Shown: piece after piece, positions 46,601-57,461 of the stretch
How the letters are laid out: the number at the start of each line of letters is the position of its first letter
How positions within the stretch are numbered: the first letter of the stretch is position 1
Source: Phallus indusiatus
Taxonomy: Eukaryota > Basidiomycota > Agaricomycetes > Phallales > Phallaceae
NCBI GenBank assembly: GCA_027605045.1
Contig: JAQFWX010000003.1
Location: forward strand, 1,922,001-1,986,000
Direction of reading: 5' to 3'
Length of the DNA: 64,000 nucleotides
The notes under the pieces: generated by a model
What the model was told of the DNA's origin: nothing
Database searches by the model: none
The model's input: only the letters and a program-made list of their open reading frames with translations
Program-made: the position numbers and the translations under genes

Positions 46601-48305
46601 TTGTCCTTCTCGCGCTCGCGTTCCTTCCGCAATTCCTTGTCTTCGTCAGCACCAGTTCGTCGTTCACCATTACGACCCGATGTGCGACGCATAGAAGACG
46701 TGCCTCTTTCCTCTATAGTCCATCCTTCACGAAGTTCACGATCACGTTTGATGTCGGGATGCTCGCGGGCTTTGTCCCGTTTATTATCGCGGTCTTTTCG
46801 TTCTTCCTTGATATCTTTATCATTATCGTCCTTGGATTTACGCTTTTCATCGTTGAGTCGCTCAGACCAACGATTAGAAGTTCCAGAAGTAGTATGAGTG
46901 TCGGTTTCTTTTGTTTTGGTTTTGCGATCCTCATCTCGTAAACGAGGTTTCTCGTTCTCCCTGTCTTTATCCTCGCCTACAAAGGACCAGTTAGCTAATG
47001 TAAGTGCGCATACATTTCTCTCAAAAATGATTTACCATCCCGTCCTCGACGACTGTCTTCGCGGCGTTCGGACCATCTTTCGCGTGATGTGCTACGCTCT
47101 CTGTCACCTTCACCGCGAGCTTTGAGGAATAACATTACTTTCCGCGGCAGAAAAAGAGAGATGATGAATGGAGAAGAACTCACGTTCGTCTTTCCCAAAA
47201 CGAGAGGCATCAGTTCCTAGAGAGGCTGCATCAGCACGGTGCCTTTCCAAACATGACAGTGAACCAGGGCTGACCTCGACGCCAGTCAACACTCTCACCC
47301 CCCTTTCGCCTTGTGGGCTCCCGATTTTCATTGCGTCTAGTATTGTCTTTGTCTCTTTCTCGATCAACTCTCTCTCTGCCACTAAGTCTTGTGGAAGTTC
47401 CTGTTCCGGAGATGGAAGACGAAGAGTGATGACCGGAAGAATCCCGGTGTTGAGTTCTCATTAAAGGAGATAGAGTGGATGGCAGATTGAATCTTTCACG
47501 GTCGTACATATCAGAAAGCTGCCAGGTGATGTGAATACATAGTCTGTGCGCCGAGAAGAAAAAAACCTTGCACATACACTCCGAAGCCTTTCATGACCTT
47601 CTTTATCACGGTCGGCATCTCTGTCACGATCTCTGTCTCCACTACGTGTCAAATCGCCACGAATGGATTGATGACGAAAGTTGCCCATTTGAGATGGTTG
47701 TGACAGTGTCGAGCGGAAAGTGCTTCGTGCGTTTTCTACAATAGGTGAGAAAGACAACGAGGTGGGTGAAAAAACTGTGTCACCTCCTTCGTCTTGATCT
47801 CGACGAGGAAATCTAAAAATCATGAAAATGAACACATTTTTCCGGAGTATATGAAACACCCTTTCTTTACCTGCGGCTGCTGGATGGGTTGTTGGGATCA
47901 GATGTGTCTTTTTTTGCTTGAGCATTTGAATGCTGGTCGGACCAATCACTATAAAAAATAAACGTCGTCGTTATGACATTACGCATTTTGAGGCTGAACA
48001 AAGACCTACCCGAACCAGTCTTTGAGAGCGGGCATGCCCTCCGGTCGTTGGATCAACGGGGAGTAAGCGAGTGAGAGTATGTGGTGACGAGAGTATACAA
48101 TGACTTTTCGAGGCTGCTGCGATTGTTTTTTGGATAGTTCGGGACTTGTTTGCGATTCTTCGGAGAACGGTTGTGATGAAGAGGTAAGAAAAGCATCGCC
48201 AGAGTCATCAGAGGAAACTTGGTGTGAATCGGATCGACTTGCTGGGAGAGTTGTTGTGTCAGTAGTAGAGGTTGGTGCAGACGGTGATGCCTGCGGCGAA
48301 GCCAT
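43608..48305 (-). CDS. Large low-complexity protein, likely eIF4E-transporter (4E-T)-like
   Basis: Nine exons: 48305-48010, 47948-47871, 47812-47578, 47518-47275, 47216-47184, 47119-47036, 46976-46203, 46127-45052, 44984-43608 (1398 aa). Near the N-terminus KVIVYSRHHILSL contains Tyr71-x4-Ile76-Leu77, close to the eIF4E-binding consensus Y-x4-L-hydrophobic, followed by RPEGMPALKDWFGDWSDQH. A charged Arg/Asp/Glu-rich middle (ERRTGADEDKELRKERERE) leads to KDKEPAWMDDYVPE, comparable to the EPEWF segment of animal 4E-T, and WKKRQG. Later come Ser/Pro-rich regions, RFAKFWDKSKD, an amphipathic DNIQDMLAMLQSS, and a C-terminal third made of Gln, His and Gly runs ending NEHLLSMLMGGLVPRE. 4E-T proteins bind eIF4E and P-body factors to repress mRNAs. 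The family call is by motif order only; an unrelated disordered RNA-regulator remains possible. The gene model is well supported, with 8 frame-keeping introns. Confidence 0.75.
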
Positions 48306-48434
48306 GGCAGGAACTCGACAAAAAGGGCACTGGCAACGTTGTCGACGAGCAGCGAAGCCTTGCACTTTGAAGGAGACAAGCGGCGATCGAATATCGGGCT
48401 GCCTTTGTGACTGTCACAACGCCATGCCAGCCCC
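48306..48434. promoter_or_regulatory. 129-nt divergent promoter
   Basis: Only 129 nt separate the start codons of the 4E-T-like gene (minus) and the LYRM2-like gene (plus). Both leaders and core promoters must fit or overlap here, so transcripts may overlap at their 5' ends. Confidence 0.6.
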
Positions 48435-48738
48435 ATGCTCACTCTCGAACATTTTGTCCTCAAAACTCGCGCTTTGAATCTCTATCGAGCTGCGATAAGG
48501 TCTTCCAGAGGTTAGTAGAATTCAGGTAATGAAGAATGTCTGGAACTTTGATTTACTTGTCACAGCCATTCCCGATCCCGTTGCCCGAAAGGAGACAATA
48601 AGGTGGATCCGTGCCGAGTTTGAACAGACTACCAATCTTTGCGAGACAGAAGCCATTAAGGACAGACTTGCTGTTATTAGAAGAGATCTCAAAGAAATCC
48701 TACCCTCGATAGGTCTTAAAATGAATGGAAAATTCTGA
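48435..48738 (+). CDS. LYR-motif protein, LYRM2-like
   Basis: Two exons, 48435-48510 and 48566-48738, phase 1, giving 82 aa. The protein starts MLTLEHFVLKTRALNLYRAA with the Leu16-Tyr17-Arg18 motif, then RSSRAIPDPVARKETIRWIR, AEFEQTTNLCETEAI and KDRLAVIRRDLKEIL. LYR proteins are small mitochondrial matrix helical proteins that bind acyl carrier protein and assist respiratory complex or Fe-S assembly; the layout TLE-F-L---LYR--(x)RAI--P-R---W-R-EF is that of LYRM2, linked in animals to complex I. The exact role in fungi is inference. The intron (GTTAGT to TTGTCACAG) is required: the unspliced downstream frame starts with an unrelated N-terminus MKNVWNF. Confidence 0.85.
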
Positions 48739-50677
48739 TCTCACATTCTCTGTGTAAAGAGCCCTGTTTGAGAAACCTCGCTTCCTTGGACATTGTTCTG
48801 GTAGCAAGCATCTCCTCTCATCATATGCCGTTTATCATTCACTTATTCAATGCCCAGTTGTGCCACTCGGATTTCTCTTCACGCCCGTTTGGACGTTCAA
48901 ACTAGTCCTTTCCGGACTTGGTTCATAGCTCAACTTCCTCTGATAGGTTAAAAACCCTCTTATTAACCGTTATCCCTTTCAGCCTAGTATGGAGAGAGCT
49001 CTTTTGATTGCATTTTCGGGAAGGCATGCCAGAGTTATCTTTTCGGCATTTATGTTTATGATGAAAATCTACTAGTTCGGAACAATTCGCTTTAACCACT
49101 TGCACTCGTAACCTTGAAACTCGTTCTGAAATGAAAGTTCTTTGAGACGCTGGTTATTTCTCTCCCCTGAGAAGATAACCCCACATGCAATTCATACATT
49201 ATCACATTACCCGCGCTACGTATTGCCGTTTGGCTTGCATTGCTGCAAAGAATCCGGAAAAGCTTTTCCGAGGTTGCTGTATATGGAAGGCTTTGTGACA
49301 AATAACTGTGACGCTCATTCCCCTCATTCATTCAGACCATTTAACTGAACACAACTGATGGCAGACTCAATCCGAGGGAAGCTATTGATTTTTCTGTCAT
49401 GCGACCGATCTTCTTCGCCTATTTCGAAGTTAAGGGCTTCATATCATTTTCTCAAACCATTCCCATAGGACAGCCCCGATCTCAAGTGGCATTGAAGTGC
49501 CAATTTGACAACAAAGCCAGTCTTGAAGCGCTTGGAATCTCCGGATCCGGATTTAAACAATGCAGCCCGTACCTTCAAGTGTTTCCTTGGCGAGTTGCAA
49601 GAATGTTTCTCATTTGCTTTGAAAGCACGCATTGTTCATTTCTCGACGGCAAGTTTGTTAATAAAAGTTATCGTCGATATATATTTCATCCTTAAGCGAC
49701 ATACATCATACATCAACTCATGCTGTGGTTAGTGCGGTAATTAAGCTTTCCCATCTTCTTGATTAACCACACTAACATGACTCTTATCAGTGACCTGGTC
49801 GTGCGCTTGTAGTGATACATACATAACTATATTACCATTGGTTTCATGAAACGGTGGGTGTACCTCTTTTCCCCATTGTGCCCCACTCTTCTTCTCGGCT
49901 CCGTTTTAAACACCGCATGGCGATTGTATAGAGAAGGATATTCGTCCAAGCCAGGTAAGTAATGATCTAAACTTTCCACCCTCAGCTCAGCTGAAAAAAA
50001 AAATGACAAAGAGCTTCAGCCCAAAATCGCGTCTCGCCGAACATGCAAGTCAGCTCAGATAGAATCACTCAAAGCAAATTTAATAAATTGATGTATGTAA
50101 TTTGTTATGATGGCCAGTTAATGAAATCTGCGTTCTAGCCCAATTGAGTCAGCAATGTGGTTCTTCACACGCTTGACACTTTGTTTATCTTAATGCTTCT
50201 TCGTGCGCATTTTTGCGATGGATCTTCCGCGGATAACGGAATCTGTCTGAAATTTTGGAAAGTCATTCCCATCTTATACCGAAGATGTTCGGTATCGACG
50301 ACCCCTCAATCACAATCACACAACAAGGTTTTAGGTCTGAATAGGATCTACATCTTTGGTAACTGATTTACAGCTTGGTGCGTCGAACAGTGGTCGAGTG
50401 AGCTGTCAGCCGAGTTTGTTCCACGAGACGATATCTCACTTAGGGCAGAGCCGTGAGAGGATGCACGGCACTTGACAAACTTGATGGACCTTATTATGCT
50501 TCTCGTCCTGAGTACTCAACCTAGATCCATAACCTTTGCACCGATCCACTTTGGGTGTTTGGGAACAATATTTCCCCCCGTATAACCCATTTCTCTTGAC
50601 TAGAACTTCGTCGCTGGATATTACCTTTAGCAGCGTGAGATATCAACCTCGCTTAGATATCTTTCATTTCGGACAGT
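48739..50677. other. Intergenic region
   Basis: About 1.9 kb. Overlapping short frames around 49092-49732 on both strands have no motifs. No gene supported. Confidence 0.5.
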
Positions 50678-52865
50678 ATGATTAAAACTGATCCTCCTGA
50701 TTTCAACAGTGAAAACGCTATGATTGTCGAGACAAAACCGAAAGCACGACAGATCTACGATCCTCTCTTAACCACGTCGCTTCCAACTTCAACTCCGGAT
50801 CTGACTTCGACATCGACAACCACTACTTTCATTACGATATTTACTACAACGACGACGACACTGCCTAGCCAATCGCCACGACCAACCACGCAATCTTCCA
50901 AGAATGTCACTACTTCGTCTTCGTCAACGACTTTAACCACTTTACCTTCTCGAAGACCCCAGCATCAATCTTTCGGGAGGTTCCCGCCGCCAACATTTCC
51001 ACCCTTCAACCCAATTCAAAAAACACCGATGGTCTCTCCTACAACAACAACAACCTTTCCTATAACACCAACTCCTACAACAACGACAACCTTTCCTACA
51101 ACAACAACGACGACTTCTTCTATAGCTTCGTTTACACCAATAACTTTTCCTGACGCCGTACCCTCGATAATCAATTCAACCACGACCTCTATTGGGAGCC
51201 CTGTTCGACCAGCACAAAGCAGTCAAAAGTGTGTTCTTATTTAAATTAAAATTGTACCTCAAAAAAACAGAAATTTTATCCAAATTCTTTCAGATCGTCG
51301 TAAGCCTACCATTTCCAAATCGGCCAATAATATTGATATCTAACTATGTTATTCAAGCTCCCCGACCACTTTGACTCCCGTGGGCACTCTTAACGCTACT
51401 ATCCTGATAAGCCTAACATCAACGCTCCCCAGCCCTACGACGCCCGCTACCTCGGTTCTTGGGTCTTTCGGCAGTGTGTGAGTACCAATCATGCTCAAGT
51501 AGTATTAGGACTGAACCTATCCAACTCACTTCCCAAACCTAGCACTTTATCCAAATCTCAGCCGGTGTCAACGCCCTCAACGTGAGTCATTGATTTTCGT
51601 AATCTTCAGTATTCACACTCATCGCTGCTCAGAACGCACAGCAACAATGCCACCACAAGGTGGGTCGGTCATCTTTTGACCTTGTCTTATGATGTCAGAA
51701 CCAAGTGTTTCTCAGCGGACAAAATACAATCACGTCTACCCTTTCGGTAACACCAATTTCCAAAAGTCAGATTATTAGTGACATTCGCGTTTCAATAATC
51801 ACTCCAACCCAAGCTACGTGAGCTATCAATAGTTCTTTGCGATAATCAGTTTTTTATGTCTACAAAAGAACGACGCTCTCAAATGCTATTGTACCATTTG
51901 GAAGTAGTTCATCAGCCCAATCGATTTCTACTGCACTTTCCGCCCCATCCCGGACGACCCATGAACCAAGCACAACGAGTCCAGTCACATCCCGAATCAG
52001 AAGTACAATATCTAGCAGTACTTGGGTACCTTTGGACGTTCCTCCTTCTTCATCCCCAGTCAATACAACACACGTTCTCGGGACAAAGGGGTAAATATTT
52101 TCCTTTATTCGGACAAGACCGACACTAAATGAGGTTAATCATCCACATCATAGATTCTTTGACAAACCAGGAGCAACGGCGGGAACGTTCATTGGAGTTG
52201 GATTGTTTCTCATTACGGGCATAACATTTATCATTCTGGTGTGCAAACGACGAAAAAAGGAAGACCATAAATATCGAAGATTACTGCGTGGCATTGTCGA
52301 TGAAAACGAAATCGCTGGATTGACCGATTCTGTCTCTTTTGGAAGTCGAACCAACGTGTCGACGATAACAGGGGATTATCATCCATCTAACCAGTCCGGG
52401 AGTTCTGGAGGCCTTCTTGACGTTATGGAAGAAATAACTCCACGTCCTTCCCTAACCAGACCACGGTCGGGCGATAACCAGCCAAACTTTTCGTCTCGCG
52501 TCCCGGAAACTGCGATGAGCAGCCTCGTTACTCTCCCGACTTTCCCAGACGATGACGATAGTCCTGTGGATCCAATCGACCCCTTCGGACCTCATCGCTA
52601 TTCCACCGCTCCAGATCCCTTTAGAACTCCCCGTGCGAGCATCAACCCGTATCTTCAAACTCCAGATATCGAAGCCGCAGTGAAATGGATGTCTGCCAAC
52701 GAAATTCCGACTGAAGAGATGGGCGATCAGGCTTCCCCTGCTAATAATGATAATGATGTCGATGCCGTTCCCGAACTCTATGCCAGAGAGGAAGTCGCCT
52801 TGCCTGCGGAGAAAATAGCTGATATCTCGTGGCTAGAGTTCTCATTCGAAAAAACTGAGTTATAA
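50678..52865 (+). CDS. Ser/Thr-rich single-pass membrane protein
   Basis: Modelled as eight exons: 50678-51228, 51294-51299, 51358-51477, 51543-51581, 51633-51659, 51716-51817, 51869-52090, 52154-52865 (592 aa). The N-terminal ~355 residues are Ser/Thr/Pro-rich with runs such as TTTTTFP, a likely O-glycosylated stalk. One membrane helix (about 366-386, GTFIGVGLFLITGITFIIL) is followed by KRRKK, fixing the ~206-residue C-terminal tail in the cytosol. The tail contains acidic and Pro-rich segments (FPDDDDSPVDPIDPFGPH) but no known domain. The layout resembles fungal cell-wall sensors (Mid2/Wsc) and agaricomycete S/T-rich membrane proteins; I cannot assign a family. No signal peptide is visible at the chosen start, so an unseen upstream exon is possible. 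All seven introns are phase 2. The 6-nt exon could be skipped without changing frame. Confidence 0.72.
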
Positions 52866-55517
52866 AAAAGTTTCCCTGTTTTAACTTTTTTATTTTTATT
52901 CTTTATTCTTTTTCTTTTCTCCGGGCTTATTGTTGGGACATTCTTCTATATGCGGGATTTGTTTGTGCCGAAGCACATCATGTTATGGACTTCACATCTA
53001 GAAGGTGAAATTTGAAACGTTGAAACTTCGGGCTTTTTTCATATGTAGCAATTCAACGTGTGCCTGTAGGGATTATTCATGTGTTCACCACTCCACTCTT
53101 TTAGTTGTTCAATCTTCGTGGCATATGTGCTGAAGTACGATATGCTTTAATGTACCGTACTCGTAGTCCTATGATGATAGCGACTTCGAAATTTATTCCG
53201 AGTACTGAGAGTGGACATTCGCGTTACAGACTATATTGATATATTGCTGGTTGTGAATACAGATTAAAAGGCATTTGCATACTATAATCGAGCATCTGTG
53301 GAAAACGTGGATACTCAAGTATTATCTGCTGATTGTCGAGAAGACCGAGAAACGAGATTATCGCACTTGGAGCTTGAAATATTGAACATTCAACTGTCTC
53401 GTTGTATTGAGTTTGAAAATTATCCCTCCGGATGCAAAGGCCAAAGAGAATATCTACCGTGATGTTCCAGTATTCAACTACCCCGATTAATATAGCTCAG
53501 TCTCATCCGGAGTAGGTTGACAGATGTGAACGTTATCTGCTAGTTCCTCTTCGAAATCGACGACAAGGATATGTACCTCTGCAATTACAACATTTGTCAA
53601 GACCAGATCCAATAGGAACTCGCATAAAGCTTATAATACCACGAACATGCTGCTACTGAGATTTGACTGAGATTGCTTGATGATGGGATTTTCCGAAAAC
53701 TTCGTCTTGATCCGTTTTTCTAATGCAAATAGTGTTCTTTGGCCGTGAAAACGAAGTCACGCCACTATGAAGGAAGAACCAGCCTTCTTCGACAGTCTCC
53801 GCGCGAATGCAGTGCGACGAATTCAATCCCATAACTAGTCGTGAATCGTGATATCGCGTCAAGGCCATGAAATCCTCTTTGGTGATCAAAATTTAATTCC
53901 TGAATGAGTATGTGAGGTTAACCTTGCTTCTCCACATCTCTGAGAGGGTCATTGTACTTTGATATTGATATGGAGGTGGACGATCAAGTACAACTTGTTG
54001 TTCGGACGCTTACTCGGTTCAAGCTCCGACACATGGCTGGGCTCTTTACTGCGTCTCCATTTTTTTCGGAATGAAGAGTCTACTTACATCTATATTGTTA
54101 TAAGAAAGGATTTCCTGGTTAGCACATAAGCTCACGAAGCAATTTTTACTCTTTCTTCTTTGCTGCGAGAATACGGATGTCTTATATGCCAAGCTGGTCA
54201 TCCTTTCTAAGGACCATCCTCAATTCGGACTTTCACATTTATATTCCGTAAGGACCTGCCTTGAAAGAACTATCGCCTCTCCAGGTGAAAGATCACCTTC
54301 ATCTACCATATTGCTCCACTTTATCGTGAATGCCAATATGCCGCTGGAGATTTTGCGATCGCTGAATCTATTTCGGCTATAAATCGACATTCCCAAACTT
54401 TAGTGCCGTTTTGTTTGTAAAGAACAGGATCAAATTATGAATTTCCTTCTTCACAGAGGCTTTATTATCCATGGAAGAGAATTTTTTGAAGGGATGAAGG
54501 GATGAAGATGATATCAGGCCCACCATCTACAATTTTTGGTTTGCAGTTGCCAGCTGGGTTCAATTACTAACACCCCTGAAATTCGCAACCCTGAAGGTAG
54601 ATTCCTGACCCAATGGTTTTCGGTCAACTTCGGAGTGATTTGGAGAAAAAAAGAGACGATGTGTCTTGCTGGACAATGGACGTGTGGCATTGCGGTGTGT
54701 ATTTGTATCTATTATGTATATCTATACGATCCTTGGTTCAGAATAGTCTGGTCTTGATAACACACTCTAAAATGTGGGTTTGTCGACAATAAAAGCACAT
54801 GCCATGTGTTGCTGTTAGTTCTGTCAGTGAAAGAACTAACAGCAAAGCAAATCCATAAATTTTGTCATGATTGCAACATGATTGTGTGAATACCTCGTCG
54901 CGAAAACGATCTTCGGTTAGTCTATAAATGGCTGTCAACAACCAGAGTAATATCTCAACTGTACTATAACCTATTCTATTATACAAGAAAGATCATCATC
55001 GCCTGGTCGCAGATTTGAAGAAATGGATTTAGACAGGCCTCGATACGGCAAACTCCGAAGAGGATCTATCGCTGCGCGTTACGTCACATCAACAAACTTA
55101 CTCCAAACTTTAAAGCCAATCTTAAGTTTCAAACTTCAAAGGAATTCACATCGAGCCTAGAAGTTCTCAACGGGAATGTAAGCTTTTCCGCACCCAATGA
55201 TAAGACTAATTGTGCATTATTTTTAGAAGGACATCTTTTCACATAGCTCGAAAAACCATATGACGTGTTCGCAATGGACGTTGTTATTGTCCAATCGCCT
55301 ACTATGAATCAAAACATATGCATCCGTACAAACGTTTCACGGACTCAATTGCTGAAGAAGCAAAAGTGAGAAAAATAGGCGTAGGGGATAAAAGCTGACG
55401 GTTGGATGCTATTCCGTTCACCCGTTCACCCCTCCTCAACCCTTTCTCCTGGATCGTGACACGGCCCAGTCTTGAACGGTGAACATCGAACCTCCGTTTG
55501 CCGCTGCCCCATTCAAA
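52866..55517. other. Intergenic region upstream of esterase 1
   Basis: About 2.65 kb with no supportable gene. The last ~300 nt correspond to the region upstream of esterase 2 (shared GGACATCTT, TATTGTCCAATCGC-type and GATGCTATTCCGTTCA-type segments), so the promoter was duplicated together with the gene. Confidence 0.55.
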
Positions 55518-57461
55518 ATGAAAATTTTTGGATTCCTCGCGTTCGTTATATCTTTCATCTCACAGATTCCCAGCTCAGCCTCGCAGGATAACGGCCTAAC
55601 AGTCCAAACTCAGCAAGGACCCGTCACCGGTACCCTCATTACGCCCAATGTTCGCCAATTTCTAGGCATTCCTTTCGCCTCAGTTGTTAGATGGGAACCT
55701 CCGCAACCCCCATCCGTTCGTAATTCTACTTTCGCAGCAACACAATTTGGAGATTCGTGTATTCAAGACCTCGGCGGATCGCACGGAGAGTTCCTAAAAT
55801 TGGTTGGGCTCGAAAATCAAACCGTCACCGAGTCAGAGCAATGCTTGAACTTGAACATCTGGACACCTGCACTTAACAGAACGCAAAATACCGCGGTCAT
55901 GATCTGGATATATGGAGGTGGTTACGATTTCGGAACCGTGAGTGTCTTCATGTCAAGTTGATAATTCATTTATAGATTGAACGACCACTCTTATAGAGCA
56001 ATACCACTATTTACCAAGGTCAATTTCTTGTCAACAATAACGACGATGTACTACTAGTTACCATCAATTATCGGACAAACATCTTCGGGTTTCCAGGCGC
56101 TCCTCAACTAGTCAATCAAACCCAGAGTCAAAACTTCGGTGCCTTAGATGCGAACGGAGCCATACAATGGGTCACTGATAATATTGCATCTTTTGGAGGA
56201 GATCCAAATCGTATTACTATATTCGGGCAGAGCGCGGGTAGTGCGTTAGCAGCTGCGTTCACGTTTGCGCATCCCAATGATACGAGAGTAAAAGGTGAGT
56301 ATTTCTAAAGAGGAAACAAAATCCAATAGATTAATTTTTTCTCACATCGGAAGGTGTGATTCAGGAATCTGGAAGGTAGAATCCAAAAAAACTAGTGTCA
56401 TCCACCTTTTACTAAGGTGATTAACTTTTTCAAAGTTTAGTGGGACTGCCCTCGGATTTGACGGATTTCGGCGCGCCATTCAATGCGAAAGCTTGGAACG
56501 AAGTCGCGAATGCTGTTGGTTGCGGAACCGGTAAGCTAAGAAGCGGTAATCCTGCCAATTCATGTACTGATTCCACTGTAGACGCAAACGCTGATCAATT
56601 CAACTGTATGAAAGGGACTCCAGCAAATACGCTTAAAAGCGCCGTTATGAATTCTACTGATTTTGTCGCCGTTCAAGACGGTAAGATTACTCAAGTATCT
56701 ATTTTCAATCAAATTAACTTGAGTGCTCAGGTATAACCTTTTTTACGGATTTTGATTCCAGGTCCGCAGCAGGCAATTTCTTGAAGGTCCCTCTTATGGT
56801 GGGAAACACTAAAGATGAAGGCGACATTTTTGTTGTAGAAACAGAGCAACTTGACCTTGGCTTCGACATTCCATTTTTAACTACTTTAGGAAGTGATGCG
56901 GTCACTAAAGTAAGACCTCATTTTCCTGCTTTGTGTCACCACTTAAATCACACCCTCAGGTCGTATTTTCTTGTCCTGCAGGAAGTACTGCATCTGACCG
57001 TGTAAAGGCGGGAGTTACTACATTCAGATACCGTTATGATGGTATTACAATAATTCCCATTGATTGAGTACACCCTAACTGACAAAACTCTGCTAGCCGT
57101 GTTTTCTGACATTTCCACTCGTTCTGACCTGCGTGCGTTTCACTCCTCCGAAATTCCCATCGTTTTTGGAACAGCCTCCCTCTCTCCTTTTGGCGCACCT
57201 ACTACTGCTGAAAACCAATTATCCACATTCGTTCAATCAGCATGGGTTGCTTTCGCTCGTAATCCTTCTCAAGGACCCACAAGTCTCGGATGGCCGCAAT
57301 ACAATCCGGAAACCGAGACGCTTGCCATACTTGGAGGTTCGTCTAATGCGACCGGTATTTCGTTCACGAGTGGAAATTCGTATGACTCCGGATGTGGGGC
57401 AAGTGAGGATTTAGCCACCGTTGCGATTGAAGTGATAAATGTTTTGGGAAGTATATTATGA
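55518..57461 (+). CDS. Secreted type-B carboxylesterase, tandem copy 1
   Basis: Eight exons: 55518-55937, 55997-56294, 56354-56375, 56436-56530, 56582-56680, 56731-56909, 56960-57041, 57097-57461 (519 aa). Type-B carboxylesterases (cholinesterase/lipase fold) hydrolyse carboxylic esters. A signal peptide is evident ([20 protein letters not shown] then ASQ); the start at 55518 was preferred over ATG 55479, which would put polar residues before it. Marks in order: [29 protein letters not shown], the oxyanion-hole [40 protein letters not shown] with nucleophile Ser219 (Gln where many members have Glu), KDEGDIF with Glu341, and [14 protein letters not shown] with His414, so the triad is complete. 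Several N-x-T/S sites suit secretion. Exon 3 is 22 nt. Substrate unknown. Confidence 0.9.

Noticed and set aside
46468..47464. Long plus-strand frames inside the 4E-T-like gene.
   Set aside because: They are antisense to Arg/Glu/Asp-rich coding sequence and give Ser/Phe/Leu-rich shadows.
50755..50940. Val/Asp-rich minus-strand frame.
   Set aside because: Antisense shadow of the Thr/Ser repeats of the membrane protein.
56731..56763. Apparent loss of the splice acceptor before the DFDSRSAAG segment in esterase 1 (ACGG where copy 2 has ACAG).
   Set aside because: In both copies an earlier acceptor (GCTCAG at 56730, GCGCAG at 61583) gives an in-frame exon with ITFFTDFD, so the AG/GG difference is inside coding sequence.
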